From Candidatus Cybelea septentrionalis (lineage in GTDB: Bacteria; Vulcanimicrobiota; Vulcanimicrobiia; Vulcanimicrobiales; Vulcanimicrobiaceae), in assembly GCA_003158175.1 (NCBI GenBank), contig PMHJ01000010.1, positions 58,224 to 119,013 of the forward strand: a stretch of 60,790 bases of DNA, written 5' to 3'. The notes under the pieces are model-generated. The model was not told the origin of the DNA. It did no database searches and saw only the letters and a list, made by a program, of their open reading frames with translations. Numbering within the stretch: position 1 is the stretch's first letter; every line of letters begins with the position of its first letter. A program made the position numbers and the translations under genes. Below are positions 25,495 through 33,169 of this stretch, one piece after another.

Positions 25495-26682
25495 TCACAC
25501 GGCTTCTCTGCCCATTAGCCGCTCGAAAGCCGCCGCTGCCTCCGCTTCCCGTTCCCGGTCAACGTCCAGATAGCGCATGGTCACTGCAATGTTCGAGTGT
25601 CTGAGGCGCTTCCTAATCACTTCGAGCGGAACGCCCGCCTTCGATAACAGAGAACCCTGAGTGCGGCGCAACCCATGCAACGTGATGGGCGTGACCTTGG
25701 CCCGCTTAATGCAGTCGAGCACGGCGCGGCCGAAGTTCCATGGTTTGACTGGTGCGCCATCAGCATGGGCGAACACTAAGTCCTGGTCCTTGTACGCAGG
25801 TCCCAGAAACAGACGCTCTTCGGCCTGCATCGCTCGATGCGCCTTGAGGACAGTTGCAAGGTCCCCTTCCATAGTGATGACCTCGGCCTTGTCGTTCTTT
25901 GTGGCTTTGAACTCAAGACGCTCCGTTACTGAGCGGCTTATCGTCAGGGCTCCTTCCTCGAAGTTTACATCCTGCCACCGCAACGCGCATATCTCGCCAC
26001 GACGGCAACCTGTGTAAGCTCCGAAGAACACTGCCGGATAGAACCAGGGCTGCGAAGAGAGGTAGCCGCGCTTCTTCGACCGGCTGGTCGGGCTCTTCGC
26101 TTCGTATAGAACTTTCGCAAGTTCATCCTGGGTCAGGGCTTTTGGCTTCGGCTGGATTGCCTTGGGAAGGTCATCCGCACTGACCAGTTTCGCCACATTG
26201 CGCTTGACGTAATCCATCCGAACGCCGAAGTTCAGCACGTTGCGAAGGGTTTCGTGAACGTGATGTATTGTCCGAGCCGAAATGCGTCGGTCGTTGCTGC
26301 CGTTCTGCGTCCACTCGACGTATTGGTTCACAAGGTGGCTCTGCTTCAGTTCTTTGACCTTCTTCTTCCCCAGCGTGGGAACGAGGTGACAGTCGAAGAG
26401 GTTTTGATACCGCGCCAAGGTCGTTGACTCAAGCCCCGCTGACCTCTTCTGAGCCATGAACTTCTCGAACAACTGCGAGAGAGTCATGTCGTCATCCTTG
26501 ACGTATTCGCCGGTTGCGACTTTTTCGATTCGCTTGGCCCGAGCCGCTACCGCTTCTTTCTTTGTCACGCCGACAAGAGTTTCGCGTTTTTGTTGACGAG
26601 GACGACCGCCGCTCGGCGGCACGTCGTACACGATGCGATACTTTTTGTCTGCGAGACGCTTTACTCCGTGAGTGTAACCCAA
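25495..26682 (-). CDS. int: Tyrosine site-specific integrase of element 1
   Basis: The protein has 395 residues from a TTG at 26682, with AGGAGGG just upstream. This start gives (M)GYTHGVKR, matching the MGYLKRYG start of the second integrase. The order is N-terminal AP2-like arm-binding part, core-binding SAM-like domain (about 75-165), and catalytic domain. Catalytic residues are seen in GCRRGEI (Arg), LHGLRRT (H-x-x-R), RHSNIAVT (His) and MRYLDVD (Tyr). It recombines attP with the tRNA-Glu 3' end. Its 3' end faces att site 1. Confidence 0.92.
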   Translation of the reverse strand: MGYTHGVKRLADKKYRIVYDVPPSGGRPRQQKRETLVGVTKKEAVAARAKRIEKVATGEYVKDDDMTLSQLFEKFMAQKRSAGLESTTLARYQNLFDCHLVPTLGKKKVKELKQSHLVNQYVEWTQNGSNDRRISARTIHHVHETLRNVLNFGVRMDYVKRNVAKLVSADDLPKAIQPKPKALTQDELAKVLYEAKSPTSRSKKRGYLSSQPWFYPAVFFGAYTGCRRGEICALRWQDVNFEEGALTISRSVTERLEFKATKNDKAEVITMEGDLATVLKAHRAMQAEERLFLGPAYKDQDLVFAHADGAPVKPWNFGRAVLDCIKRAKVTPITLHGLRRTQGSLLSKAGVPLEVIRKRLRHSNIAVTMRYLDVDREREAEAAAAFERLMGREAV

Positions 26683-26711
26683 TGGACCCTCCTGGGGTCC
26701 TGGCGCGGCTC

Positions 26712-26915
26712 TCATTCGACGGCACCGCCGAGGAACTCCCGCAGCGCGGCCTTAGTGACCATAAACTTCTGACCAAGCCGGACGTTCGGAATCGTCTGCG
26801 ATTTGAGCGCCGCATAAACAGCGTCACGGCCAAGAGGCAGGTAGGTGATGAGGTCTTGAGGTGTGAGAATCTCTGGCAGTTCCTCGAAACGTCGAGGCTG
26901 CTTCGGTGTTGACAT
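26712..26915 (-). CDS. xis: Excisionase-like HTH protein
   Basis: The protein has 67 residues. It shows the HTH_17/AlpA type: ILTPQDLITYLPLGRDAVYA, then an exposed wing (IPNVRLGQKFMVTK) and the helix ALREFLGG. It ends 30 bases before int. Its paralogue at 38419 sits in the same position before the second integrase. It probably bends attP/attR DNA and sets the direction of recombination. Confidence 0.85.
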   Translation of the reverse strand: MSTPKQPRRFEELPEILTPQDLITYLPLGRDAVYAALKSQTIPNVRLGQKFMVTKAALREFLGGAVE

Positions 26916-27233
26916 GAGTGGCGGTCCTGCTGCTGCTCTTTCGGCCGGAGCGGCTAACGGCTTCGAGTCTCGCTCGAATCACTTCTGTTTGGGGGAGTCG
27001 CTGAGTCGTCTCCGAGACGCCTAGCTTTACGTTGCCCCTGGTTTCTGGTACTACGCCTTCGCGTATACAAGGGAAGGTGACGGCTTGAGTTTTGCACGGC
27101 TTCCTCAGCGTCAACGCTAAGACACTACTTAGGGGTTGACATGAGTGATTAGCGGTCCTGTGCCGCGCAACCGGGCGACGACGGCCCCGCAACCTGTGCG
27201 GGGTTCTTCTGGTTAGGGTCTGCTCGTCGTCTC
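26916..27233 (-). promoter_or_regulatory. Structured leader region upstream of xis-int
   Basis: There is no long ORF. On the minus strand a five-codon frame, MSTPK then TAG, starts at 27142. It repeats the first codons of xis and of the gene at 28178, with nearly the same bases upstream (CAGGACCGC, CACTC). Hairpins lie at 26962-26978 (TTCGAG/CTCGAA), near 27008-27020 (CGTCTC/GAGACG), at 27185-27203 (CCCCGC/GCGGGG) and at 27222-27243. A 5' leader controlling xis-int by attenuation is possible. Confidence 0.4.
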
Positions 27234-27243
27234 CTAGACGAGC
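27222..27243 (-). terminator. Hairpin overlapping the stop at 27234
   Basis: GCTCGTC-GTCTCCTA-GACGAGC is a perfect 7-base stem that includes the stop codon of the minus-strand gene at 27234-27572. No clear T run follows, so it may protect the mRNA end or act as a weak terminator. Confidence 0.4.
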
Positions 27244-27572
27244 TTATCGAGACGCTGTTTGACTACTTCAGGTATCGTGTCGAGTTCGCTCTTCGGAATG
27301 TCGAGCTTGGCAGCCGCGTTTTCAATCGCCACGTCAACGCCGCTGAGTGCGACTGAGCCGGGGTCGAGGGCGGATGCCAAGTCCGCGAGTAGCTTCGGAG
27401 TGTCGCCGCTGGCCGAAAGTTTAGTTCCGTGAAGAACGGTCAACGCAATCGTCCGCGTCGCCCTCTCTTTTTCTGCGGCGGTCGTTGCGGGGCTCCGTAG
27501 GGTTGCGACCTCCGAACGTATGACAGCCTTATCTCTTTGGAGTTCCTTTTGTTTGGGTGTTAGTCTAGGCAT
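27234..27572 (-). CDS. Small helical protein of unknown function
   Basis: The protein has 112 residues from an ATG with GGAG 8 bases before it. It overlaps the preceding gene by 8 bases. The N-terminus is rich in Lys and Gln (RLTPKQKELQRDKAVIRSE) and suggests a charged helix or coiled coil. The rest is Ala/Leu-rich. No family recognised. It belongs to the small-gene operon of element 1. Confidence 0.55.
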   Translation of the reverse strand: MPRLTPKQKELQRDKAVIRSEVATLRSPATTAAEKERATRTIALTVLHGTKLSASGDTPKLLADLASALDPGSVALSGVDVAIENAAAKLDIPKSELDTIPEVVKQRLDKLV

Positions 27573-27771
27573 AACTTTGCTCCGTTGTTGAGTTCTTGAG
27601 TTCATGTAGTGCGACCTGAGACTTCTTCGGCTTCTGCGGTCGCCGGACGAATGCTGTTCGAAAGGCTACGGGCGTTTTGCATTTAGGATGCGATATACAA
27701 CCGTCTTCGCCGTGGGTCGTGAATCGTTCGCATCCGCATCTGCAGCAATAGAGTTTGGGAACGGATTCCAT
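27565..27771 (-). CDS. Small zinc-ribbon protein
   Basis: The protein has 68 residues. Cysteines in YCCRCGCERFTT and GCISHPKCK make a likely zinc ribbon, followed by a basic tail (RRPQKPKKSQ). The stop of the preceding gene and this start share one base (TAATG), and the end overlaps the next gene. It probably binds nucleic acid or protein. Confidence 0.55.
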   Translation of the reverse strand: MESVPKLYCCRCGCERFTTHGEDGCISHPKCKTPVAFRTAFVRRPQKPKKSQVALHELKNSTTEQSYA

Positions 27772-28178
27772 TATGCGCTGAGCATCCGTTCTAGGGTCGC
27801 ATCGAGCGGTGCGGTCAGGTCAAGCAATCTCTGTTGGAGCGCCGCGTTCCAGTTGGAAGACATTACGCCCGGCACGATAGAGACGTGCCCGTTAAATAGG
27901 AGTCTAGGGTTTTCAATAAGATGCGGCTCTGTAAACAAACCGGGGAGTTTTTCGCAGGCGGTGGCGAGATTCGCGGCGCTCGGGAGTTCGTAGCTCTCCA
28001 GGCTTAGCGGACCGTTGACGAGTTCGCTGATACTTTGCTCGGTTTCGGCGGTTCGTTCCGTATCGTACCGAAGTCGATATATAATCGCTTCTTGAACGCT
28101 CTCGCGAAGTTCTTTACGCTCGGCCAAAAGGGATTCGAGCGCGCTACGTAAGGTAGCGTCTGTTTTTGGTGTTGACAT
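27771..28178 (-). CDS. Protein of unknown function (MSTPK leader)
   Basis: The protein has 135 residues. The N-terminal 50 residues are a charged helix (SALESLLAERKELRESVQEA). The rest has no motif I recognise. It starts MSTPKTD from bases nearly identical to the start of xis, so the two starts may share ancestry or control. It is coupled to the zinc-ribbon gene by TAATG. Confidence 0.55.
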   Translation of the reverse strand: MSTPKTDATLRSALESLLAERKELRESVQEAIIYRLRYDTERTAETEQSISELVNGPLSLESYELPSAANLATACEKLPGLFTEPHLIENPRLLFNGHVSIVPGVMSSNWNAALQQRLLDLTAPLDATLERMLSA

Positions 28179-28251
28179 GAGAGTCTTTCTGAAAAGTGTT
28201 GCCAGTCGGCCTTAGCCGAGCGATGCTTTAGTTACCAGGTGAGGGTCGCCG

Positions 28252-29409
28252 TTATTGAACGGTCCCTGTCGTCCTAAGTGAGTGCTTTAGTTCCCGCGCT
28301 TCTTCTCGCTTGCGGCATGCCTCGCGCGCTGCTACCGTATGCAGTGTTTCATCGAACTGCGGCCACGCCGGGTCAACCTTCCAACCTTCGCGAACCGCTT
28401 GCGTATATAAGCCAGTCGGGCTCGGTACACCCTTGACGCTGTCCTTCGCATATTTGTCTGCGATTTTGCGAGGCAGCCAGTGAGCCCACATTCGACAGAA
28501 CGCGACGCCTCGGTCGGTTATGAGTTTGTCCAAGTCGCCGGGGTTGAACGGTTCCCCGTACACGCTCGGCAGAGTGACCGCTTCGACCTCGTAGAAGAGT
28601 TCGTCGCGGTCGTCATCCAGCGGAACGCCCTCAGGTGAGAGCATGAGTTCGTTTATTGCACGTTTGCTGTAGGGACGCTCTGCCGACTTTTGCGGCGTAT
28701 GGTCGCTGCCTTTGCCGAAGACTTCATCGAGTATCGCGTCCGCATCGTCGCGCGGCGCAGAATCAGAAGACGGCTCAGACTCAGAGCGCGGTCCGAAGCC
28801 AAACTCGTCCTGGGCGTCATCGTCGCGCGATAACAACGTGTTTCGGCCATTGTGACCTGCAGGCGTCGCAAGCTCCGCACGTTGACCTATACTAGGGACC
28901 GCTGATTCAGGCGAAGCCGCAGAATCGGCAGTACCATAACCATGACCATGAACGCTCTCGCCGGAGGTTGCCTCCGCACCGCTAGGTGAGGCACCCGCCG
29001 AGCGCGGCGAAGCTTCTTTTTTACTTGTCTTCTTCTGCTTAGTCTGCTTTGTGCCGGATTTTCCGACAGGGGCTATGTCGGATTTTCCGTCACCCTGGGT
29101 GTCGGATTTTCCGACATGGTCGAGCCCGCGCACCTTGTAGACCCATTGCCCGTCCTTTGTCTTGCGTAGTCGCTTGATGAGCCCAAGGCCGACGAGCCTC
29201 TTGAGGGCAAGCCCAACCGTCTCGCGGTGCATGCCGAGTCTCTCCTTCAGCGTGACTTGGCTCGGGTAAGCTTCCGTTTTGTCCCCGTAAGCGTAGCTCA
29301 AGATGGCCGCAAACGTCCTGAACTCTGACAGACTCAAGGTCTTGTCGAAGGTGACGGCATTCGGGATTTGAGTGTAGTCCTTACGTTTCTTATTGGTTGC
29401 GGTTGCCAT
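28252..29409 (-). CDS. Lambda-O-like replication initiator with intragenic origin
   Basis: The protein has 385 residues from the ATG at 29409, with AAGGA 7-9 bases upstream. Residues about 18-95 form a winged HTH (LSLSEFRTFAAILSYAYG, then LKERLGMHRETVGLALKRLV). Residues 99-122 are three 8-residue repeats around GKS(D/G), encoded by palindromic iterons. A Lys/Thr-rich A-rich stretch follows (119-132), then a long disordered acidic/Ser region. A compact C-terminal domain (about 275-385) contains CRMWAHWLPRKIADKYAKD. This layout recalls phage lambda O and phage RepO proteins, whose origin lies inside the gene. Helicase or helicase-loader genes are absent, so host factors would be needed. Confidence 0.75.
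   Translation of the reverse strand: MATATNKKRKDYTQIPNAVTFDKTLSLSEFRTFAAILSYAYGDKTEAYPSQVTLKERLGMHRETVGLALKRLVGLGLIKRLRKTKDGQWVYKVRGLDHVGKSDTQGDGKSDIAPVGKSGTKQTKQKKTSKKEASPRSAGASPSGAEATSGESVHGHGYGTADSAASPESAVPSIGQRAELATPAGHNGRNTLLSRDDDAQDEFGFGPRSESEPSSDSAPRDDADAILDEVFGKGSDHTPQKSAERPYSKRAINELMLSPEGVPLDDDRDELFYEVEAVTLPSVYGEPFNPGDLDKLITDRGVAFCRMWAHWLPRKIADKYAKDSVKGVPSPTGLYTQAVREGWKVDPAWPQFDETLHTVAAREACRKREEARELKHSLRTTGTVQ
29053..29115. repeat. Three palindromic iterons at 24-base spacing (candidate origin)
   Basis: The units are GCCGGATTTTCCGAC (29053-29067), GTCGGATTTTCCGTC (29077-29091) and GTCGGATTTTCCGAC (29101-29115). Each is palindromic (GTCGGA-TTT-TCCGAC), with centres 24 bases apart, which keeps the reading frame. 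A pyrimidine/A-rich tract (about 29013-29050) lies on the initiator's C-terminal side and could be the unwinding region. Confidence 0.75.
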
Positions 29410-29578
29410 ATGTTTTCCTTGGACCGTAGTCCGGGGTTTGTAATGTGCCGTTCTTGTAGAGTTGCGCCTTCGCCAAGCGCACGTTACGGTTCGAGATTCC
29501 GAGCTTACGCTCGATTTGGGAAACAGAAAGGCCCTCGCGCACTGCGGCTTCAACCTGCTGAAGTAGCTCGGTCTTCAC
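29390..29578 (-). CDS. Small HTH protein upstream of the initiator
   Basis: The protein has 62 residues with a GTG start and AGGAGG close upstream. The HTH core EGLSVSQIERKLGISNRNVR is nearly repeated in the next gene. The end overlaps the initiator start by 20 bases, so translation is coupled and it may set the level of the initiator. Likely a DNA-binding regulator. Confidence 0.6.
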   Translation of the reverse strand: MKTELLQQVEAAVREGLSVSQIERKLGISNRNVRLAKAQLYKNGTLQTPDYGPRKTYGNRNQ

Positions 29579-29628
29579 GACTCGCCTCCTTGCGGCTGTT
29601 GTTTCATTTTTAGTTTCCTTTCTAGTGG

Positions 29629-29916
29629 TTACTGCAAAGTGCTATCCGCGAGTCGTAGGGCACGAAGGTCCTCGACGAGTCGTATGGCGCGAATCCGTTT
29701 TTTATCTACCTCAATAACTTTGGCGACAACCTCGGCAGCGTAGGTCGAGATTCCGAGCTTACGCTCTATCTGGGAAACGGAAAGGGCCTTCCGCGCCAGC
29801 ACCTTGCGAGCGCGGCAGTTGGCCGCCCGGCATTTCTTCGAACAGAACCGCTTCTGCGTGACACCAACACCGCGCTGCTTAAAGGTTGCGTTGCATTTCT
29901 TATTTTCGCATTTCAT
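29629..29916 (-). CDS. Zinc-finger plus HTH small protein
   Basis: The protein has 95 residues. N-terminal cysteines (MKCENKKCNATF and RFCSKKCRAANCR) suggest an FCS/MYM-like zinc finger. They are followed by LSVSQIERKLGIS, the same HTH block as in the gene at 29390, and a charged helix. The shared block is also a DNA repeat (about 40 bases near 29494 and 29746), so one gene borrowed the segment from the other. Confidence 0.6.
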   Translation of the reverse strand: MKCENKKCNATFKQRGVGVTQKRFCSKKCRAANCRARKVLARKALSVSQIERKLGISTYAAEVVAKVIEVDKKRIRAIRLVEDLRALRLADSTLQ

Positions 29917-29920
29917 AACT

Positions 29921-30460
29921 CTACCAGTATTGCTCGCTTAAAAGCCCCGTCGAAGTTAGAAGCTCTAACAAAGCGTCGCTATCGTCCACGTTTAAAATCG
30001 GGTCGGACGTTTTCGTTACCATGACCGCCTTGCCGTCGTTCCTAAAAAGTCCAAATGCGAGGAATGATTTTTGAAAGAACGCTTTCGCGAGAGGTCCTTG
30101 ATAAATCTCACCGGCCGCAGCCGTTCTGCCGTGGTCGTGTTTGAATACGAAGTTCGCCGCCGCGCCATATTCATAAGAAAGCGTCCCGAAGCTTTTTAGG
30201 GCTGCGTATGCTGGCGTCTCGTGCAGCGTTTCGAACATGCCAGGCTTCACACAGACCGAGAAGGTTCCGGCCGGGCACAATGCGAGTACGTTATTCGGTC
30301 CGCTCGGAACGTGCTGCACCCGTTTGCGAAACGTGTTGACGTTTGTGTCGTCCGAAAACAGCGGCACGACTGCATATTCGAAGCAAGCATCGACTAAGTC
30401 TTGCGCTGCTTCTTCGACATGAAGAGTTCGCGGCCAGGTAGGGTCGATTACTGTCGCCAT
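29921..30460 (-). CDS. Protein of unknown function
   Basis: The protein has 179 residues, mixed alpha/beta, with no signal peptide or membrane helix. The N-terminus is rich in acidic and aromatic residues. Segments such as GTLSYEYGAAANFVFKHDHG could form a beta core. No known family recognised. It sits between two HTH genes in the element's control/replication operon, 1 base after the gene at 30462. Confidence 0.55.
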   Translation of the reverse strand: MATVIDPTWPRTLHVEEAAQDLVDACFEYAVVPLFSDDTNVNTFRKRVQHVPSGPNNVLALCPAGTFSVCVKPGMFETLHETPAYAALKSFGTLSYEYGAAANFVFKHDHGRTAAAGEIYQGPLAKAFFQKSFLAFGLFRNDGKAVMVTKTSDPILNVDDSDALLELLTSTGLLSEQYW

Positions 30461-30461
30461 T

Positions 30462-30737
30462 TTATGCAGCCTTCTTCTTACGGTTCTCGTGGATGAAGCT
30501 CGCGACCGCTACCAAGGTCTTAGCGTCCACTTCAACCTGGAGAAGCGTTGCATCGACTTTAATGTCGAGCCGTTCCGAGAAGTATTCTGCAGCCCTGGTT
30601 AATGACTTCGGCCGATGCGTCAGGCCTGCGGCCAACTTACTCAAGTTGCAAGGCGAAAGTTCAAGGTCGGATGAGATGCGGTAGTGACTCTCGCCCACCA
30701 TATCGAGCAAAAGTCGAAAGAGACTGAACGTTTTCAA
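30462..30737 (-). CDS. Putative HTH regulator (TTG start)
   Basis: The protein has 91 residues if it starts at the TTG at 30737, which has CGGAGG 9 bases upstream. A longer frame to 30806 lacks a ribosome site. YRISSDLELSPCNLSKLAAG looks like a Cro/XRE-type HTH (about 22-41). The rest is a small alpha/beta tail ending in RKKKAA. Likely represses or activates the operon it leads. Confidence 0.5.
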   Translation of the reverse strand: MKTFSLFRLLLDMVGESHYRISSDLELSPCNLSKLAAGLTHRPKSLTRAAEYFSERLDIKVDATLLQVEVDAKTLVAVASFIHENRKKKAA

Positions 30738-31288
30738 GGTGTGTGACCTCCGGTGATAACAAGAATGTGAATAATGTTCGGGAAAAAGAGAGAGGGCCAA
30801 ATGCACTTAGCATTCGAACCCTTCGTTAGGTTTACGAACGATAGAGCGGCAGTGGAGATGGAATAACCACCGCCGCCTATCGCGTTCCGACAGAGCGGTG
30901 AGAGAGAGGCACGCACCGCCCTATCGCGCCGACACCTTACCGGAGACGGGCTAGATGCCAGTTTTGATTTGAGCGACAAGGAGCGGAGGACACTATGTAC
31001 CAACCCGCCCCTTATCGCGCCGACACCGTAGCCCAACAGCCTAATGGAACTAAGGCTGTTCGCTAGCGGCGAGACTACGGGTGTCGGTTTCGACGAAGCA
31101 CACCGGAAGCACATGAAACTCCGGCTGGTGCGTCGTCGTTTTTTGGAAGCGCGAGCCGAGGCTCCGCAGGCTTCCCGGTCGTCTAGACTAGCGTGAATGA
31201 CCGACCACGCTAGTCCGCATCGTGAAAGAGTTGACACGATGCCCCTCCGCATCGCGGAGAAGTCTAGTAGTAAGGTGAGCCCGACGCT
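30738..31288. promoter_or_regulatory. Control region with three copies of a 15-base repeat
   Basis: TATCGCGCCGACACC occurs at 30922-30936 and 31013-31027. A variant, TATCGCGTTCCGACA, occurs at 30878-30892. All are on plus and preceded by CCGCC. The stretch lies between two HTH regulator genes, so the repeats are candidate operators. The only coding I would propose is the 23-codon ORF at 30995. Purine-rich and pyrimidine-rich stretches alternate elsewhere. Confidence 0.45.
30995..31066 (+). CDS. Putative 23-residue peptide with strong ribosome site
   Basis: The ATG at 30995 follows AAGGAGCGGAGGACACT, with ideal spacing for the second SD. The product begins MYQPAPYRADTVAQQP and ends at a TAG. 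It would be the only plus-strand gene in the left half of the element. Its YRADT codons are written by one of the repeats in this region. It may be a leader peptide or chance. Confidence 0.3.
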   Translation: MYQPAPYRADTVAQQPNGTKAVR

Positions 31289-31483
31289 CTACACTTCCGA
31301 GAGCAATCGACGGAGTTCGAGGCTAAACACACGCTCAAGCCGGTTGCCTAAAGGCGACCCCTTGCGCGGAACGTAGACCGACTGTTCCACCTTAGAAAAT
31401 GTGGTCGCACCGCAGCCGACTTTTTGGGCGGCGCGAGCTTGCGTTAAGCCTCGTCTTTGGCGTTCAAGAGATAGCCGGAGCAT
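31289..31483 (-). CDS. Small Cro/CI-like (XRE) regulator
   Basis: The protein has 64 residues from the ATG at 31483, 9 bases after GGAGG. A second ATG two codons earlier is possible. The HTH is RQRRGLTQARAAQKVGCGAT with TTFSKVEQ as recognition part. It lies just downstream of four tandem promoters on the same strand and is the likely switch regulator of element 1. Confidence 0.75.
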   Translation of the reverse strand: MLRLSLERQRRGLTQARAAQKVGCGATTFSKVEQSVYVPRKGSPLGNRLERVFSLELRRLLSEV

Positions 31484-31640
31484 AGGCATAGACCTCCAAA
31501 TACAAATACGAAACCGGCCAGCGTCCTTATCGGGCACAGGTCGGGAACTTCAGTTACTGGGTGCGGGGTGCGATTAAGCTCGCGTTGGGCTTAGGGTGCG
31601 AGGATTGGGGCCTTCAGGATTTATTTGCCCCCATACTCTT

Positions 31641-31805
31641 ATCATATCACGGATTTAGCGTTTGTCAAGAGGGCCAAGTATTATACGCTGCTTAGAGTAT
31701 TCTGTCAACCCCTTATATTCCTATCGTATCATGGGTTTTGCCCCGCGTCAAGGAGTTCGGCAAAAATCGACCGCTTATTTTACTCGCTTCTCATAATCCT
31801 GTCAA
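31641..31805 (-). promoter_or_regulatory. Array of four tandem sigma70-type promoters
   Basis: All read leftward (minus strand), towards the XRE gene. P1: TTGACA (31800-31805), 17 bases, TAAAAT (31777-31782). P2: TTGACG (31746-31751), 17, TACGAT (31723-31728). P3: TTGACA (31703-31708), 17, TATAAT (31680-31685), a perfect consensus. P4: TTGACA (31663-31668), 16, TATGAT (31641-31646). P2 and P4 share a TGATAYGATA motif across their -10 boxes that may be an operator. Confidence 0.7.
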
Positions 31806-32209
31806 CCCCTAAGGGCCGCACCCTCCTCCGAGCGCCCTAAGGTGAGCACCACAAAGCTTCCTGCCCTCGACGCAGTCTGCTTGAAAAGTAGCCCGCCAGA
31901 TTTTCCAGCATCGACAAAAGTCGCTAAGGAAGTCGAGACGCTGAGGGGCCTATATCCCCCCGTCCATGTCGGATTTGAGATTCGTGCGTGAGCCTGTGGT
32001 GGCGCGTCGGCGCTACGACGTTAGTCGTGCTGCAACCCATCCCCGGGGTGGTCATACCACTAGGGATTGTGTCTCGCTCGCGGTTAGGTGGCCGCGTCGT
32101 CGTCGCCCCTGTTGTCCGGCGAGTGTCGGGAAATACCCGGCCGAACCGCTTGAACTTGCCCTCGTTCTGAGTTACGATAATCGAACATTACCGGAAGTCA
32201 GGAGGTCCC
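31806..32209. other. Gene-free stretch before the second recombinase
   Basis: About 400 bases without a convincing ORF. It contains a TGTCGGATTTGAG stretch (31968) that resembles half an iteron. An AGGAGG site at 32200 serves the recombinase. A plus-strand promoter is expected here, but I see no clear consensus. Confidence 0.35.
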
Positions 32210-33169
32210 TTGTTGTTAGTACCGCTGCCCGCCACTGCCCTCGATACCGAAGTCGTCCTTGGTGCTCTTGCCGACAAGGCTCGGGCTTACGCCAACGATG
32301 CTAGGTCTGCGAACACGCTGCGAGCTTACGAGTCGGACCTGCGAGCGTTCTGCGCTTGGTGCCAAGCTCGTGGCCTATCGTGCCTTCCTGCGACCGCTGA
32401 GACGGTTTCGCTGTACATCGCGGACGTAGCCGAGACGATGAAGCCTTCGACGCTGCAGCGGCGTCTAGCGGCCATCGCAGTCGCACACAAGGCAGCCGGG
32501 TACGAGTCGCCTACGTCGCATGAAGTGGTTCGCTCGGTACTTGCCGGAACGCGGCGTCGCCTAGGGGTAGCCCAGGCGCAAAAGGTGGCCCTGGGCGTTG
32601 ACGACGTTCGCAGCATGGTGGCCGAGCTAGGGGACTCTGCTATCGACGTTCGCGACCGCGCGCTGCTGTTAGTCGGCTTTGCCGGTGCTCTGCGGCGCTC
32701 GGAACTCGTCGCGCTCGACGTGGCCGACGTGGCGTTCGAGAAGCAGGGCGTCGTGCTCGCGTTGCGCCGCTCGAAAACGAACCAAGAAGGCAACGACGAG
32801 CGCATTGCGATTGTATTCGGTTCGGACTACACGACCTGTCCTGTTCGCGCGCTGCAGGCTTGGCTTGAACTCGTCGATGACGGTCCGCTGTTCCGCAGCA
32901 TCGACCGGCATGGGAACGTCGGTGGCCGTCTGTCTGACCATTCTGTGGCGCTCGTCGTCAAGAAGCTCGCCACCGTCGCAGGACTCGACGCTGCCAAGGT
33001 CGCCGGTCATTCGCTCCGCAGTGGGTTTGCTACGAGCGCCGCTCGCGCCGGGAAGTCCGAGGCTGCTATCATGCGCCAGACTCGCCACAAGAGCGTCGTA
33101 GTCGCGCGCCGATACATTCGCCAGGGTACGAAGTGGGATGACCATGCGGGTCACGGAATCGGCCTCTAA
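32210..33169 (+). CDS. Second tyrosine recombinase, XerC/D-like
   Basis: The protein has 319 residues with a TTG start after AGGAGG. The core-binding domain spans about 20-120 and the catalytic domain about 125-319. The catalytic set is complete: R162 (ALRRSEL), H267-x-x-R270 (GHSLRSGF), H293 (TRHKS) and Y302 (RRYIRQG). It is unlike the int at 25495, lacking an arm-binding domain. It may resolve replicated multimers of the element, as Xer-like enzymes on plasmids do. Its target is likely nearby. Confidence 0.88.
   Translation: MLLVPLPATALDTEVVLGALADKARAYANDARSANTLRAYESDLRAFCAWCQARGLSCLPATAETVSLYIADVAETMKPSTLQRRLAAIAVAHKAAGYESPTSHEVVRSVLAGTRRRLGVAQAQKVALGVDDVRSMVAELGDSAIDVRDRALLLVGFAGALRRSELVALDVADVAFEKQGVVLALRRSKTNQEGNDERIAIVFGSDYTTCPVRALQAWLELVDDGPLFRSIDRHGNVGGRLSDHSVALVVKKLATVAGLDAAKVAGHSLRSGFATSAARAGKSEAAIMRQTRHKSVVVARRYIRQGTKWDDHAGHGIGL

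Noticed and set aside
29053-29115. CRISPR array
   Set aside because: Repeat units are only 15 bases with 9-base gaps, three in number and in frame inside a gene; iterons explain them better.
30734-31252. 172-residue minus-strand ORF
   Set aside because: Ser/Arg-rich with no ribosome site; it covers the repeat-bearing control region and the end of the TTG-start HTH gene.
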